From Bacillus fungorum (GTDB taxonomy: Bacteria > Bacillota > Bacilli > Bacillales > Bacillaceae_G), in NCBI RefSeq assembly GCF_002746455.1, contig NZ_NWUW01000030.1, positions 1 through 47,193 of the forward strand: 47,193 bases of DNA, given 5' to 3'. Both the position numbers and the translations under genes were made by a program. Below the pieces are notes generated by a model. The model saw only the letters and a program-made list of their open reading frames with translations, had not been told where the DNA came from and did not search any database. Of the stretch, positions 22,941 to 31,637 are shown one piece after another (positions within the stretch are counted from its first letter, which is position 1; the number at the start of each line of letters is the position of its first letter).

Positions 22941-24413
22941 GTGCAGAAAGATATAATGTATAACACTGAGATGGAGGAAACGTTAAAAATTATAGATAAA
23001 GGATTAAAGAAGACGACGAGCCCGAAGCAAATTATTGTAGTAGGGGCCGGCATGGCTGGATTAGTTTCGGCATCTTTATTAAAAGCTGCGGGACATGAGG
23101 TGAAAATTTTTGAAGCAAACAACCGGGTAGGTGGTCGCATAGAGACTGTTAGAATGGAAGAAACTGAATTATATTTGGATGTTGGGGCAATGAGAATTCC
23201 GTATTCGCACACATTAACGATGGCATATATAAGAAAATTTGGGCTACAGGTAAGTCCTTTTATTAATAGGAATGAGACAGATATCGTTTACGTAAATGGC
23301 CAAAAAACGATATTAAAACAATATGAAAAAGATCCAAGTATATTGAAGTATCCTGTGGAAATGAATGAAGTTGGGAAAACATCAGAGGAGTTATTATTAT
23401 TAGCGGTGCAGCCTATTATAAATTTTATTAAAAAGAACCCAGAGAAAAATTGGGATGTTGTAGTAAAGGATTTTGGGAGATATTCTACAGGACAATTTTT
23501 AAAGTATCATCCTTATCAATATCATACTTACTTTTCACCAGTAACAATTGAGATGATCGGCGTTCTATTAGATTTAGAAGGTTTCTTGGAAAGGTCGTTT
23601 GTTGAGACGTTACGCTTTATATATATTATGCAAGAGGAGAGTGGATTTTGTGAAATAGTAGGTGGGAATGATAGATTACCAAAGTCATTTTTACCACAAT
23701 TGGAAGAAAATATTATATATAATCAAAAACTAATGAAGCTACAACAACACGATAACGGTGTAACAGCTTTCTATCGAAACGAGGAAACTTTTGAATATAG
23801 TAGTATAACTGGTGATTTAGTTATTATTACAATCCCATTCTCGACAATGCGTTTTGTGGAAGTAGATCCCTTTGATTCTATATCGCATGAAAAATGGAAA
23901 GCAATTCGTGAATTGCATTATATGCCAGCGACAAAAATAGGAATTCAATTTAAAAGTCGATTTTGGGAAGAACAAGGACAGTTAGGTGGCAGGATTATAA
24001 CAGATTTGCCAATTCGTTACGCATATTATCCAAGTCACGGGATTGGAGAAAAAGGACCTGCTATGATGTTAGGCAGCTATACATGGTCTTATGATGCATT
24101 GTTATGGGATGGGTTATCAAAAGGTGATCGTATCTATTATACACTACAGAACTTAGCGACAATATTAGGCGGTCAAGTATATGATGAGTTCATGTCTGGC
24201 ATATCAAAAAGTTGGACATTGGATCCATATGCACTTGGAGGTTTTGCGTTATTTCAGGCAGGGCAAGAATCTGAATTACAACCAGCGATTATAAAAACAG
24301 AAGGTAGATTATACTTTGCCGGAGATCATACAACGTTATATCATGGATGGATACAAGGGGCAATTGAATCTGGCGTTCGTGTAGCATTAGAAGTAAATGA
24401 ATTAAATGTGTAA
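22941..24413 (+). CDS. Flavin-containing amine oxidase
   Basis: A 490-residue FAD oxidoreductase of the monoamine / L-amino-acid oxidase family. The dinucleotide fold has GAGMAG (35-40), Glu58 for the ribose, and NRVGGR (61-66). The C-terminal FAD motif is LYFAGDHTTLYHGWIQGAIE. It oxidises a primary or secondary amine to imine with O2; the substrate is unknown. No signal peptide, so cytoplasmic. It starts at GTG 22941 after AAGGGGTGGAATT. The N-terminal 30 residues are an extension before the fold. Confidence 0.88.
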   Translation: MQKDIMYNTEMEETLKIIDKGLKKTTSPKQIIVVGAGMAGLVSASLLKAAGHEVKIFEANNRVGGRIETVRMEETELYLDVGAMRIPYSHTLTMAYIRKFGLQVSPFINRNETDIVYVNGQKTILKQYEKDPSILKYPVEMNEVGKTSEELLLLAVQPIINFIKKNPEKNWDVVVKDFGRYSTGQFLKYHPYQYHTYFSPVTIEMIGVLLDLEGFLERSFVETLRFIYIMQEESGFCEIVGGNDRLPKSFLPQLEENIIYNQKLMKLQQHDNGVTAFYRNEETFEYSSITGDLVIITIPFSTMRFVEVDPFDSISHEKWKAIRELHYMPATKIGIQFKSRFWEEQGQLGGRIITDLPIRYAYYPSHGIGEKGPAMMLGSYTWSYDALLWDGLSKGDRIYYTLQNLATILGGQVYDEFMSGISKSWTLDPYALGGFALFQAGQESELQPAIIKTEGRLYFAGDHTTLYHGWIQGAIESGVRVALEVNELNV

Positions 24414-24488
24414 AATTCGGAAATTTCTTTACTATATAGTTTGAGATGGATATTATTATATATAAAAGAATTATAGGGAGTGTTGAAA

Positions 24489-25073
24489 GTGAATCCATTA
24501 TTATTCGATTTTCCTTCTAAATTTTATACTGAAAGGCTATTTATTCGAATGCCGAAACCAGGTGACGGTAAAGCTGTATATGATGCAATTCAAGCTTCTA
24601 TGAAAGAATTAAAACCATGGATGGTTTTTGCACAAAAAGAGCAAACAGAGGAAGAAGTAGAAGTGAGCATTAGAAAATCGCATATTCAATTTTTGCAGCG
24701 TGAGGATTTAAGATTACTAGTTTTTTCGAAAGAAACATGTGAATTTATTGCATCAGCTGGATTACATCGCATTAATTGGGATATACCTCAATTTGAAATC
24801 GGGTATTGGATTGATTCGAGGTTTAGTGGAAAGGGTTATATGGTCGAGGCTACAAAAGGTATAACAGATTATGCTTTTTCTGAACTGAAAGCAAACCGCG
24901 TAGAAATTCGATGTGATTCTTTAAATAAGAAAAGTAGAGCGATACCTGAGAAATTAGGCTTTAAGCTAGAAGGTACGTTAGAAAGTGCGAGTGTAGCAGT
25001 AGATGGAAATGGATTAAGGGATATGTGTGTATTTGCCATGACTAGAGATACATATGAAAGAGAAGAGCTGTAA
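24489..25073 (+). CDS. GNAT N-acetyltransferase, RimJ/RimL type
   Basis: A 194-residue acetyltransferase with the start at GTG 24489, eight bases after GGGAG. The pattern TERLFIRMPKPGDGKAVYDA, FEIGYWIDSRFSGKGYMVEA and NRVEIRCDSLNKKSR is the RimJ/RimL-like group (acetyl-CoA loop around RFSGKGY). It acetylates a ribosomal protein N-terminus or a small amine; the target is unknown. It follows the amine oxidase by 75 bp and could share its transcript. Confidence 0.85.
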   Translation: MNPLLFDFPSKFYTERLFIRMPKPGDGKAVYDAIQASMKELKPWMVFAQKEQTEEEVEVSIRKSHIQFLQREDLRLLVFSKETCEFIASAGLHRINWDIPQFEIGYWIDSRFSGKGYMVEATKGITDYAFSELKANRVEIRCDSLNKKSRAIPEKLGFKLEGTLESASVAVDGNGLRDMCVFAMTRDTYEREEL

Positions 25074-25092
25074 AGAAACGGCTCTTCTTTTT
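25061..25092. terminator. Bidirectional terminator overlapping the GNAT stop
   Basis: AGAAGAGC ... GCTCTTCTTTTT. The left arm is in the last codons of the acetyltransferase gene. Confidence 0.8.
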
Positions 25093-25097
25093 GTACA

Positions 25098-26000
25098 TTA
25101 TGGTACAGGATGTCCGTTAGAGCTTTCGAAAATTGTAAACCATTGTTGACGGTCTAAGTTAACTTTTGTAGCAAGAGCGGCCGTTTTAACACGATCTAAT
25201 TTACCAGAGCCGATGATTGGCAACATTTTAGCTGGATGTGTAAGTAACCAAGCATACATAACGATATCTATACTATCAACACCTAATTCAGTAGCAACTT
25301 TTTGCACAGTTTCACGTACACGTACAGCACGTTCTGATTGACTAGTAAAGATTTCTCCGCCAGCAAGAGGTGACCAAATCATTGGATTGATTTGTTTTTC
25401 CTGACATAAATCAATTGTTCCTTTTTCAAAATGCTCAAGCTGCAGAGCTGATACTTCAATTTGGTTCGTAATAAGCGGGAAATCTAAGTATGAACTTAAC
25501 ATATTGAATTGGGAAGGTAAAAAGTTAGATACACCAAAATGACGAACTTTTCCTTCTTGTCTTAAGCGTGAGAAGGCTTCTGCCACTTCATTTGGATCCA
25601 TGAAAGGATCAGGACGATGGATAAGTAATACGTCAATATAATCTGTATGTAAATTTTTAAGTGAAGCTTCTGCACTTTGAATAATATGTTCTGCACTAGT
25701 GTTGTAGTGAGCAACATAACGCTCTGGAAATTTCGGTGATAGGGGAGCGATTCCACATTTTGTGATGATTTGCATGTTTTCACGTAAGGAAGGCTTTAGT
25801 TGTAATGCCTCTCCGAACAGTCCTTCACACGTATAACCGCCATAAATATCAGCGTGATCAAAAGTAGTAATTCCCATATCCATACAATCTTCAATGAAAG
25901 AAAGTAATTCTTGTTTCGTCATATTCCATTCTGCTAAACGCCAAAAACCTTGAATAATACGAGAAAATTGTAGTGTTTCGGCCATTTGAACTCGTTCCAT
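25098..26000 (-). CDS. Aldo/keto reductase, YdhF type
   Basis: A 300-residue barrel reductase with catalytic Asp48 (FDHADIYGG), Tyr53, Lys81 (ITKCG) and His128 (LLIHRPDP). The opening IIQGFWRLAEWNMT and FDHADIYGGYTCE are typical of the YdhF subgroup. NADPH-dependent, substrate unknown. AGGGGGTACATATA precedes ATG 26000. Confidence 0.92.
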   Translation of the reverse strand: MERVQMAETLQFSRIIQGFWRLAEWNMTKQELLSFIEDCMDMGITTFDHADIYGGYTCEGLFGEALQLKPSLRENMQIITKCGIAPLSPKFPERYVAHYNTSAEHIIQSAEASLKNLHTDYIDVLLIHRPDPFMDPNEVAEAFSRLRQEGKVRHFGVSNFLPSQFNMLSSYLDFPLITNQIEVSALQLEHFEKGTIDLCQEKQINPMIWSPLAGGEIFTSQSERAVRVRETVQKVATELGVDSIDIVMYAWLLTHPAKMLPIIGSGKLDRVKTAALATKVNLDRQQWFTIFESSNGHPVP

Positions 26001-26165
26001 TATATGTACCCCCTTGATGAATAATTATTATTTTGAAAAGGCTTTCTTACTACATGTTATTATATAGTTAATTAGGTGTACAGACAATAAATATGTTTAG
26101 CTACAAAAACGTTTTTCTCTATATGCTATAATGTAGAAATATATAGCTATAAGGAGATGTAAGGG

Positions 26166-27116
26166 ATGATTCCAGTAACAATATTAACTGGTTTTCTTGG
26201 TTCAGGGAAAACGACACTATTAAATCGCATTTTGTCAGAGAATCACGGTCAGAAATTAGCGGTGATTGTAAATGAAATAGGGCAAATTGGTATCGATAAT
26301 CAGTTGATTATGAATGTTGAAGAAGAAATTATGGAAATGACAAACGGTTGTTTATGCTGTACTGTACGGGAAGATTTACTCGTTGCGTTAAAACAATTAC
26401 TGGACGTAAAAGCAGAAGGTAAAATGGACTTTGATGGATTAGTAATTGAAACGACTGGTCTTGCAAATCCAGGTCCTATTATTCAAACATTCTTTTTAGA
26501 TCCTGTTATTCAATCTGCATACCAAATTAACGGTGTTGTAACAGTAGTAGATAGTTATCATATACATAAACATTTTGAAAAAGGACTAGAAGCAAAAGAA
26601 CAAATTGCATTTGCTGATGTTGTATTAGTGAATAAGTTAGATTTAATTGAAGAGAGCGAAAAAGAAAATCTCTTGCATGAACTTCAAGGAATAAACCCGA
26701 CTGCAAAGTTAATTCAGTCGACGAACTGTGATGTGGATATTCCATCGTTACTAAAAATTCAAACGTTTAAAACGAAAGATACGTTACAAATTTATCCTCA
26801 TACAGAGCATAATCATCTAGAAGGTGTAAAATCGTTTGTACTACGCGAAGAGCGTCCGTTAGATCTACAAAAACTGAATGAGTGGATGTCAGCTGTCGTT
26901 CAAGAACTAGGTGAATATTTATACCGCTACAAAGGAATTTTATCGATTGATGGAGTAGATAAACGTATCGTTTTCCAAGGTGTGCATACACTGTTTGCTG
27001 CATCATATGATAGAGAGTGGCAAGAGGGCGAAGAACGAGTAAGTGAAGTCGTGTTTATTGGAAAAGATATTAATAAAGAATGGTTCCAAGAACATTTCGA
27101 GGAGTGTGTGAAATAA
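26166..27116 (+). CDS. CobW/COG0523-family G3E GTPase (metal chaperone)
   Basis: The 316-residue protein has a Walker A GFLGSGKTT (9-17), the metal-binding GCLCC (61-65), base-recognition NKLD in LVNKLDLIEESEK, and a C-terminal CobW domain (about 220-310, SFVLREERPLD). Members deliver zinc or other metals to client enzymes; the ZagA/YciC subset is Zur-controlled. I see no Zur box before this gene, only a TATAAT-type promoter, so the metal is open. TAAGGAGATGTAAGGG precedes the start. Confidence 0.9.
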   Translation: MIPVTILTGFLGSGKTTLLNRILSENHGQKLAVIVNEIGQIGIDNQLIMNVEEEIMEMTNGCLCCTVREDLLVALKQLLDVKAEGKMDFDGLVIETTGLANPGPIIQTFFLDPVIQSAYQINGVVTVVDSYHIHKHFEKGLEAKEQIAFADVVLVNKLDLIEESEKENLLHELQGINPTAKLIQSTNCDVDIPSLLKIQTFKTKDTLQIYPHTEHNHLEGVKSFVLREERPLDLQKLNEWMSAVVQELGEYLYRYKGILSIDGVDKRIVFQGVHTLFAASYDREWQEGEERVSEVVFIGKDINKEWFQEHFEECVK

Positions 27117-27143
27117 GTCTGCGTTTATTGCAGGCTTATTTTT
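27112..27143 (+). terminator. Terminator after the CobW-type gene
   Basis: AATAAGTCTGC GTTTATT GCAGGCTTATTTTT. Confidence 0.8.
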
Positions 27144-27196
27144 GGACTTAACTAAGTGTTTTGTAGAAAAATACTAGATTGCCAAAAACGGAGGAT

Positions 27197-27219
27197 TAAA
27201 AAACCTGTTTTCACAGGCT
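27197..27219 (-). terminator. Terminator for the acetyltransferase gene
   Basis: On the minus strand AAGCCTG TGAAAA CAGGTTTTTTAA. Confidence 0.7.
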
Positions 27220-27681
27220 TGTATGTTCATCTAAAAGTAACTCCATTACAACACCTATAACAGGGCCTTCATCATCAATATCGCCATTTAAACGGAAGCC
27301 AAATGACTCATATAATCCCATTGCAAGTTTGTTGTCTGGATGTAAACTTAAATAGATTGTTTTACATTCAAATTTATTTTGTAAGAATTGAATAAGAAAG
27401 CGAAGGAAACGTTTTGCGTATCCTTTTCCTTGATATTGTTGGTCAATCATAAAGCGGTCTAACCATACGCTTTTACGTTTTTCACAATACCATCCGTACA
27501 TTGCATATCCTACAAGTGTTTCTTCATCATATAACCCTACTGACGTTCCGTTTCTCTCATATAATGATTCTGCTAGAGAAAACGCATTGCTTTCAATAAA
27601 TTGCTGCTGGTCTTTTGCGACGTTTATAGCAGCTACTGAACGCCAATTTTTTTCTGTTACTTCACAAATGTGAAGATTCAT
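27211..27681 (-). CDS. GNAT acetyltransferase, BltD-like (spermine/spermidine type)
   Basis: The 156-residue enzyme resembles B. subtilis BltD: VTEKNWRSVAAINVAKDQQQ then FIESNAF, VGYAMYGWY, VWLDRFMIDQQYQGKGYAKR (acetyl-CoA loop QQYQGKG) and IYLSLHPDNKLAMGLYESFG. BltD acetylates polyamines. It is monocistronic here, without the efflux gene that accompanies bltD in B. subtilis, so the substrate is inferred from resemblance only. Confidence 0.85.
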   Translation of the reverse strand: MNLHICEVTEKNWRSVAAINVAKDQQQFIESNAFSLAESLYERNGTSVGLYDEETLVGYAMYGWYCEKRKSVWLDRFMIDQQYQGKGYAKRFLRFLIQFLQNKFECKTIYLSLHPDNKLAMGLYESFGFRLNGDIDDEGPVIGVVMELLLDEHTSL

Positions 27682-27773
27682 AATTCCAACTCACCTTCTA
27701 AATTAATATAGCTTAAAAGCTAATATGGATAATTTTACTTGTTATTGTGGTCAAGTCAAGCAGAAACACATAA

Positions 27774-27805
27774 ATAAGAAGCTGAATGTCATATTCAGCT
27801 TCTTA
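27774..27805 (-). terminator. Terminator after znuA
   Basis: ATAAGAAGCTGAAT ATGAC ATTCAGCTTCTTAT read on the minus strand. Confidence 0.85.
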
Positions 27806-27816
27806 TCAAAAGTTGA

Positions 27817-28767
27817 TTAGTTAGTAGCTTCTTTCAATGTGTTTACGTTTTCTTCCATTAAAGTGAAGTAATCTTTATTGCTCTTCGCATCATCTTCAGA
27901 AATAGTAGCAAGATGGTTTAAGCGTAAAATTTTTGTACCCGTTTCTTTTTGAATAACGGATGCTACTTTTGGAGTAGAGAATGTTTCAAATAAAATATAT
28001 TGTAGATTATGTTCTTTTACTGTTTTTGTAATGTCAGCAAGCTGTTTTTGTGATGGTTCATCAGAAGCTGAAATACCAGCGATAGCAATTTGTTTTAGGC
28101 CATAGCGTTGTTCCCAGTATCCATAAGCCGCATGAGAAACTAAAATATCTTTCGTTTTTGCATTCGCAACAGTTGCTTTAAATTGATCATCTAAATCAGT
28201 AAATTTTGTTTGAAGTGCTGCGAAGTTTTTTTCGAACTCTTGTTTATGGTCAGGTTGTAATTCTACAAGTGCATTTTTAATTTTTTCTGCCTGTTTCATT
28301 GCTAGAGTAGGGTCTAACCAAATGTGTGGGTCTTTATCGTGATGATGTTCATCCTCTTTATGGCCATCTCCGTGATCATGATGCTCTTCTTCAGTAGAAG
28401 TACGCAGTTCAATACCTTTTGATGCATTTACAATTTTAACATTTTCTTTTTGCAATGTTTTTTCCATTTTTTCAGCAAATGGTTCTAATTCAGCACCGTT
28501 ATAAACGAATAAATCAGCTTTTGCAACTTGTACAGTTTGTTTTTGACTTGGCTCAAATGTATGAGAATCTGCACCAGGCGGGTAAATCGCTTCAACAGTT
28601 ACATAGTCGCCACCAATTTTTTTTGCGAAATCTGCAAGAGGAAAAATAGTTGTATAAACAGTTAGCTTTCCGTCTTTTTTGGCATTACCTTCTTTTTTAT
28701 TTGAGCAACCAGTAAAAATTAAAGTGAAAATAAGTAAGAATGAAAATATAGTCAATCTTTTAGGCAT
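27817..28767 (-). CDS. znuA: Zinc-binding lipoprotein of an ABC importer (ZnuA/AdcA type)
   Basis: A 316-residue cluster A-I metal-binding lipoprotein. The signal peptide ends at lipobox FTGC with Cys21. Zinc ligands are likely His69 (GADSHTFEPS), His148 (DPHIWLDP) and His212 (VSHAAYGYW), plus a C-terminal acid. A His-rich loop lies at 129-144, as in zinc rather than manganese binders. It captures Zn2+ for a ZnuBC importer; no permease or ATPase gene is adjacent, so it is an orphan. Start ATG 28767 has AGGAGAACTTC; the longer in-frame start would prepend a non-signal segment. A promoter with two Zur-like boxes lies upstream. Confidence 0.9.
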   Translation of the reverse strand: MPKRLTIFSFLLIFTLIFTGCSNKKEGNAKKDGKLTVYTTIFPLADFAKKIGGDYVTVEAIYPPGADSHTFEPSQKQTVQVAKADLFVYNGAELEPFAEKMEKTLQKENVKIVNASKGIELRTSTEEEHHDHGDGHKEDEHHHDKDPHIWLDPTLAMKQAEKIKNALVELQPDHKQEFEKNFAALQTKFTDLDDQFKATVANAKTKDILVSHAAYGYWEQRYGLKQIAIAGISASDEPSQKQLADITKTVKEHNLQYILFETFSTPKVASVIQKETGTKILRLNHLATISEDDAKSNKDYFTLMEENVNTLKEATN

Positions 28768-28838
28768 GAAGTTCTCCTCTTTTCTTTTTTTACGGATATA
28801 TCTTCCCCAATTATAGAAGAAAAATATCATTTTAATAC

Positions 28839-28860
28839 AAAACGGAATAATTACGTTTTA
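28839..28860 (-). promoter_or_regulatory. Zur-like box, downstream of the -10
   Basis: Read on the minus strand it is AAACGTAATTATTCCGTTTT. The halves AAACGTAAT and ATTCCGTTT pair at eight of nine positions. It sits between the promoter and the znuA start. Confidence 0.6.
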
Positions 28861-28872
28861 GTTTGCGAACTT

Positions 28873-28901
28873 AGTATAATACATCTTTTATAAAGTTGCA
28901 A
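28873..28901 (-). promoter_or_regulatory. SigA-type promoter of znuA
   Basis: On the minus strand TTGCAA (28901-28896), a 17-bp spacer, then TATACT (28878-28873). It is flanked by the two Zur-like boxes. Confidence 0.65.
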
Positions 28902-28903
28902 TA

Positions 28904-28923
28904 AATAATAATCATTACGATTT
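28904..28923 (-). promoter_or_regulatory. Zur-like box, upstream of the -35
   Basis: Read on the minus strand it is AAATCGTAATGATTATTATT, close to the Bacillus Zur consensus AAATCGTAATNATTACGATTT. Confidence 0.7.
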
Positions 28924-29026
28924 GTTTTTGTAATAAAGTTGTCAAATTTGGATGTATTATTTTTAGGAATGCATGCATATGTGACAACGCAGTGTTCATA
29001 TATATGAAAGGAGGGTGTAGAGGGGG

Positions 29027-29047
29027 ATGAGTGTTTGGGTTACTTAA
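29027..29047 (+). other. Six-codon leader frame overlapping the next start
   Basis: ATG 29027 reads MSVWVT with its TAA sharing the A of ATG 29047 (TAATG). The strong GGAGGG and GGGGG sites precede this first ATG, so the small membrane gene may be translated by coupling. It may also be a chance frame. Confidence 0.35.
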
Positions 29048-29184
29048 TGGAAGCTATTTTATTGATATTAGCGGTAGTAATACCATTAGCCTTAGTCTTA
29101 ATTTTTTTAAGAAGATTAATAAGTAATTTAGGAGATGCATCAACCGTAACAAAATTACGAGAGAAAGATGAGAAAAAAGAGTAA
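29047..29184 (+). CDS. 45-residue membrane peptide
   Basis: The ORF reads MEAILLILAVVIPLALVLIF then LRRLISNLGDASTVTKLREK and an acidic-basic end. One membrane helix at the N-terminus is followed by a charged amphipathic tail. A GGAGGG site lies about 20 bp upstream, before a six-codon leader frame. A perfect 36-bp palindrome overlaps its stop codon. I do not recognise a family. Confidence 0.6.
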   Translation: MEAILLILAVVIPLALVLIFLRRLISNLGDASTVTKLREKDEKKE

Positions 29185-29218
29185 GTAAAGCACTATGCGT
29201 ACGCATAGTGCTTTACTT
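29183..29218. terminator. Perfect 36-bp palindrome overlapping a stop codon
   Basis: AAGTAAAGCACTATGCGT followed directly by its exact reverse complement, with no loop. It begins at the last two bases of the stop codon of the 45-residue gene. No T run follows (TGTGGTAAAA), so it may be a factor-binding site or a transcript-end stabiliser rather than a simple terminator. Confidence 0.6.
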
Positions 29219-29299
29219 GTGGTAAAATGAGAGAAGGAAACTCCTAAAAGTTGTATGTTACTGAAGGAGAGAAAAGTAAAATAAGAGGTAAATGCATAT

Positions 29300-29959
29300 A
29301 TGAATAAGCGAACAGCGTTAGTACTTGGTGCAAGTGGTTTAGTTGGACAAGAGATAACGCGTCTATTACTTGAATCTGATTACTACGATTCGGTTACTAT
29401 TTTTGTAAGAGAACCAATACAATGGCAACATGAAAAGTTACAGCAAAAGCAAGTAGATTATTTGGCATTAGAGGAATATAAAGAGTTCTTTGCTGTAGAT
29501 GACGTATTTAGTTGTCTAGGAACAACAATCAAAAAAGCAAAAACAAAGGCAAATTTTAAAAAAGTAGATTATGAATATACGTTACGAGCTGCTTGTTTAG
29601 CTGAAAAACAAGGGGTACAAAATTTCCTTGTTGTGTCCTCAATGGGAGCCAATCCTAAATCGTTTTTCTTTTATTCACAAGTGAAAGGGAGAATGGAAGA
29701 GGAATTACAAAAGTTAGTCATTGGTGGTATTCACATTTTTAGGCCATCTTTATTAGTAGGAAATCGACAAGAATTTCGCTTTGGTGAACGAATGGCTGAA
29801 AAGTTATCTCGTATGATTCCTTTTATATTTAAAGGGGCTTTCAAAAAGTATAAACCAATTTCAGCGAAAGATGTGGCAAAAGGGATGTATATAACTGCAT
29901 TGCAAGAAGAATCAGGGATCCGCATTTATAATTCGAATGAAATTACAACGATAGAATAA
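29300..29959 (+). CDS. NAD(P)-binding oxidoreductase, YraR/HTATIP2-like
   Basis: A 219-residue atypical short-chain dehydrogenase. The Rossmann motif is LGASGLVGQE near the N-terminus, followed by VDDVFSCLGTTIKKA and NFLVVSSMGANPKS, then YSQVKGRMEEELQ (YxxxK-like) and HIFRPSLLVGNR. This matches the YraR and TIP30-like group. The substrate is unknown. AAGAGGTAAATGCATAT precedes ATG 29300. Confidence 0.85.
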   Translation: MNKRTALVLGASGLVGQEITRLLLESDYYDSVTIFVREPIQWQHEKLQQKQVDYLALEEYKEFFAVDDVFSCLGTTIKKAKTKANFKKVDYEYTLRAACLAEKQGVQNFLVVSSMGANPKSFFFYSQVKGRMEEELQKLVIGGIHIFRPSLLVGNRQEFRFGERMAEKLSRMIPFIFKGAFKKYKPISAKDVAKGMYITALQEESGIRIYNSNEITTIE

Positions 29960-29996
29960 ATAAAACCGAGAAGAATAGCTTCTCGGTTTTATTTAT
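29956..29996. terminator. Bidirectional terminator
   Basis: AAATAAAACCGAGAAG AATAG CTTCTCGGTTTTATTT between converging genes. Confidence 0.9.
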
Positions 29997-31026
29997 TTGT
30001 ACTGATTTTCCCCGGTGCTCGCTTGTATTGATACGGTTCTTCTAACTCAAAGCCAAGTTCATTGGCGGCTATTCTTGGGAAGTAAGGATTGCGAAGTAAC
30101 TCACGGCCGATAAAAATTAAATCTGCTTCGTTATTATTTAAAATTTGCTCTGCCTGTGCCCCGGTCGTAATCAAACCAACAGCCCCAGTTGCAATGTTAG
30201 CATGTTCTTTAATATGTTTAGCATATTGTACTTGATACCCGGGATATATATCGATGTGTGCCGGAACAACAGCTCCAGAACTACAATCAATTACATCTAC
30301 TCCTTGTTCTTTCATCCATTTTGTATATGGAACGTAATCTTGAACCGTTAAACCGTCAGGATGATAATCGTTTGCTGAAATACGAACAAATAACGGTCCG
30401 TTCCAAACTTCATTTATTGAGCCAATGATTTCACGTAAGAAACGATAGCGATTTTCAGGTGAGCCCCCATATTCATCAGTCCGCTTATTAGAAAGTGGAG
30501 AAAGAAATTCATTAATAAGATAACCGTGAGCACCATGTATTTCAATAACGTCAAACCCAGCTTGTTTTGAACGTATCGCAGCCTGCTGAAAAGCTAATAT
30601 AGTATTTTTTATTTGCTGTAAACTCATTTCTACTGGTATTTTCATTGTTTCATTAAACGGAATTGCGGATGGAGCGAAAGCATCCGTTTCTAATTCCGCT
30701 TTTCTTCCGGCGTGAGCGAGTTGAATGGCAGCTTTTGCGCCGTTATCATGTATAAAAGTTGTCGTTTTATGTAAGCCTTCAATTAGGCTATCATCCCATA
30801 TACCTAGGTCTTTATTAGAAATTCTCCCTTCAGGTAACACGGCTGTTGCTTCAATCATAACTAAACCAACTTGACCGGCAGCCCTTGTTCCATAATGAAC
30901 GAGATGGAAATTCGTTACTTGGCCATCCTCGTTTTCTGATGAATACATGCACATAGGTGACATAACAATCCGGTTTTTTAATGTAACGTCCTTAATTGCA
31001 TAAGGTGAAAAAAGTTGGGAATTCAT
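29989..31026 (-). CDS. namA: NADPH dehydrogenase of the old yellow enzyme family (YqjM)
   Basis: The 345-residue FMN barrel is close to B. subtilis YqjM (338). Cys26 and Tyr28 in SPMCMYS match the redox-tuning Cys and substrate Tyr of YqjM. QLAHAGRKAE and EIHGAHGYLINEFLSP are conserved, and the C-terminal phosphate-binding region lies near LIFIGRELLRNPYFP. It reduces alpha,beta-unsaturated carbonyls and nitro compounds in the oxidative stress response. Its upstream region has AGGAGGCTATTGG before ATG 31026. Confidence 0.95.
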   Translation of the reverse strand: MNSQLFSPYAIKDVTLKNRIVMSPMCMYSSENEDGQVTNFHLVHYGTRAAGQVGLVMIEATAVLPEGRISNKDLGIWDDSLIEGLHKTTTFIHDNGAKAAIQLAHAGRKAELETDAFAPSAIPFNETMKIPVEMSLQQIKNTILAFQQAAIRSKQAGFDVIEIHGAHGYLINEFLSPLSNKRTDEYGGSPENRYRFLREIIGSINEVWNGPLFVRISANDYHPDGLTVQDYVPYTKWMKEQGVDVIDCSSGAVVPAHIDIYPGYQVQYAKHIKEHANIATGAVGLITTGAQAEQILNNNEADLIFIGRELLRNPYFPRIAANELGFELEEPYQYKRAPGKISTNK

Positions 31027-31159
31027 CCAATAGCCTCCTAGATTGAATTTTCTTACATTGTATCATTCTCTTTTTTGTTTCCCTAATAAAACGCTTATAC
31101 GAAAAATTTTGTCTATTCGTGTTACAATGACTAATATGAATTGAATTGGAGGATGACAC

Positions 31160-31612
31160 ATGTACCAGGCTTATTATGAAAGTGAATTAGGCTTGCTAGA
31201 AATTACAGCAAACGATAAAGGAATTACGTCTGTTATATTTGTTGATGAGAGACAAGAAGAACATACAAATGAAATGATAGATCAATGTATAAATGAGCTA
31301 GATGAATATTTTAAGGGGAAAAGAAAAGAGTTCACAGTTCCGCTGTCTGCCGAGGGAACATCATTTCAAAAGAACGTATGGGATGCGCTCTATACTATTC
31401 CTTATGGCGTAAGTGCTTCATATTTAGATATTGCAGAGAAAGTCGGAAATACGAAAGCTGTACGGGCAATAGGAGGAGCGAATAGCCGCAATCCGATTTC
31501 AATAATTGTTCCGTGTCATCGTGTAATAGGGAAGAGCGGGAAACTTGTTGGGTATGCGGGTGGTTTATGGAGGAAAGAGTGGTTATTAAAACACGAAGGT
31601 ATTTTGAAATGA
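31160..31612 (+). CDS. ogt: Methylated-DNA--protein-cysteine methyltransferase
   Basis: A 150-residue alkyltransferase that moves O6-alkyl groups from guanine to its own Cys119 in IIVPCHRVIG. The helix-turn-helix/recognition region reads YGVSASYLDIAEKVGNTKAV then RAIGGANSRNP. The N-terminal domain is short compared with Ada C-terminal or Ogt of 160-180. The start follows TTGGAGGATGACAC. A second ORF begins 25 bp on. It is a suicide repair protein; ogt or adaB are possible names. Confidence 0.93.
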   Translation: MYQAYYESELGLLEITANDKGITSVIFVDERQEEHTNEMIDQCINELDEYFKGKRKEFTVPLSAEGTSFQKNVWDALYTIPYGVSASYLDIAEKVGNTKAVRAIGGANSRNPISIIVPCHRVIGKSGKLVGYAGGLWRKEWLLKHEGILK

Positions 31613-31637
31613 CGTATGGATGGGAAGAGGGATTGTT

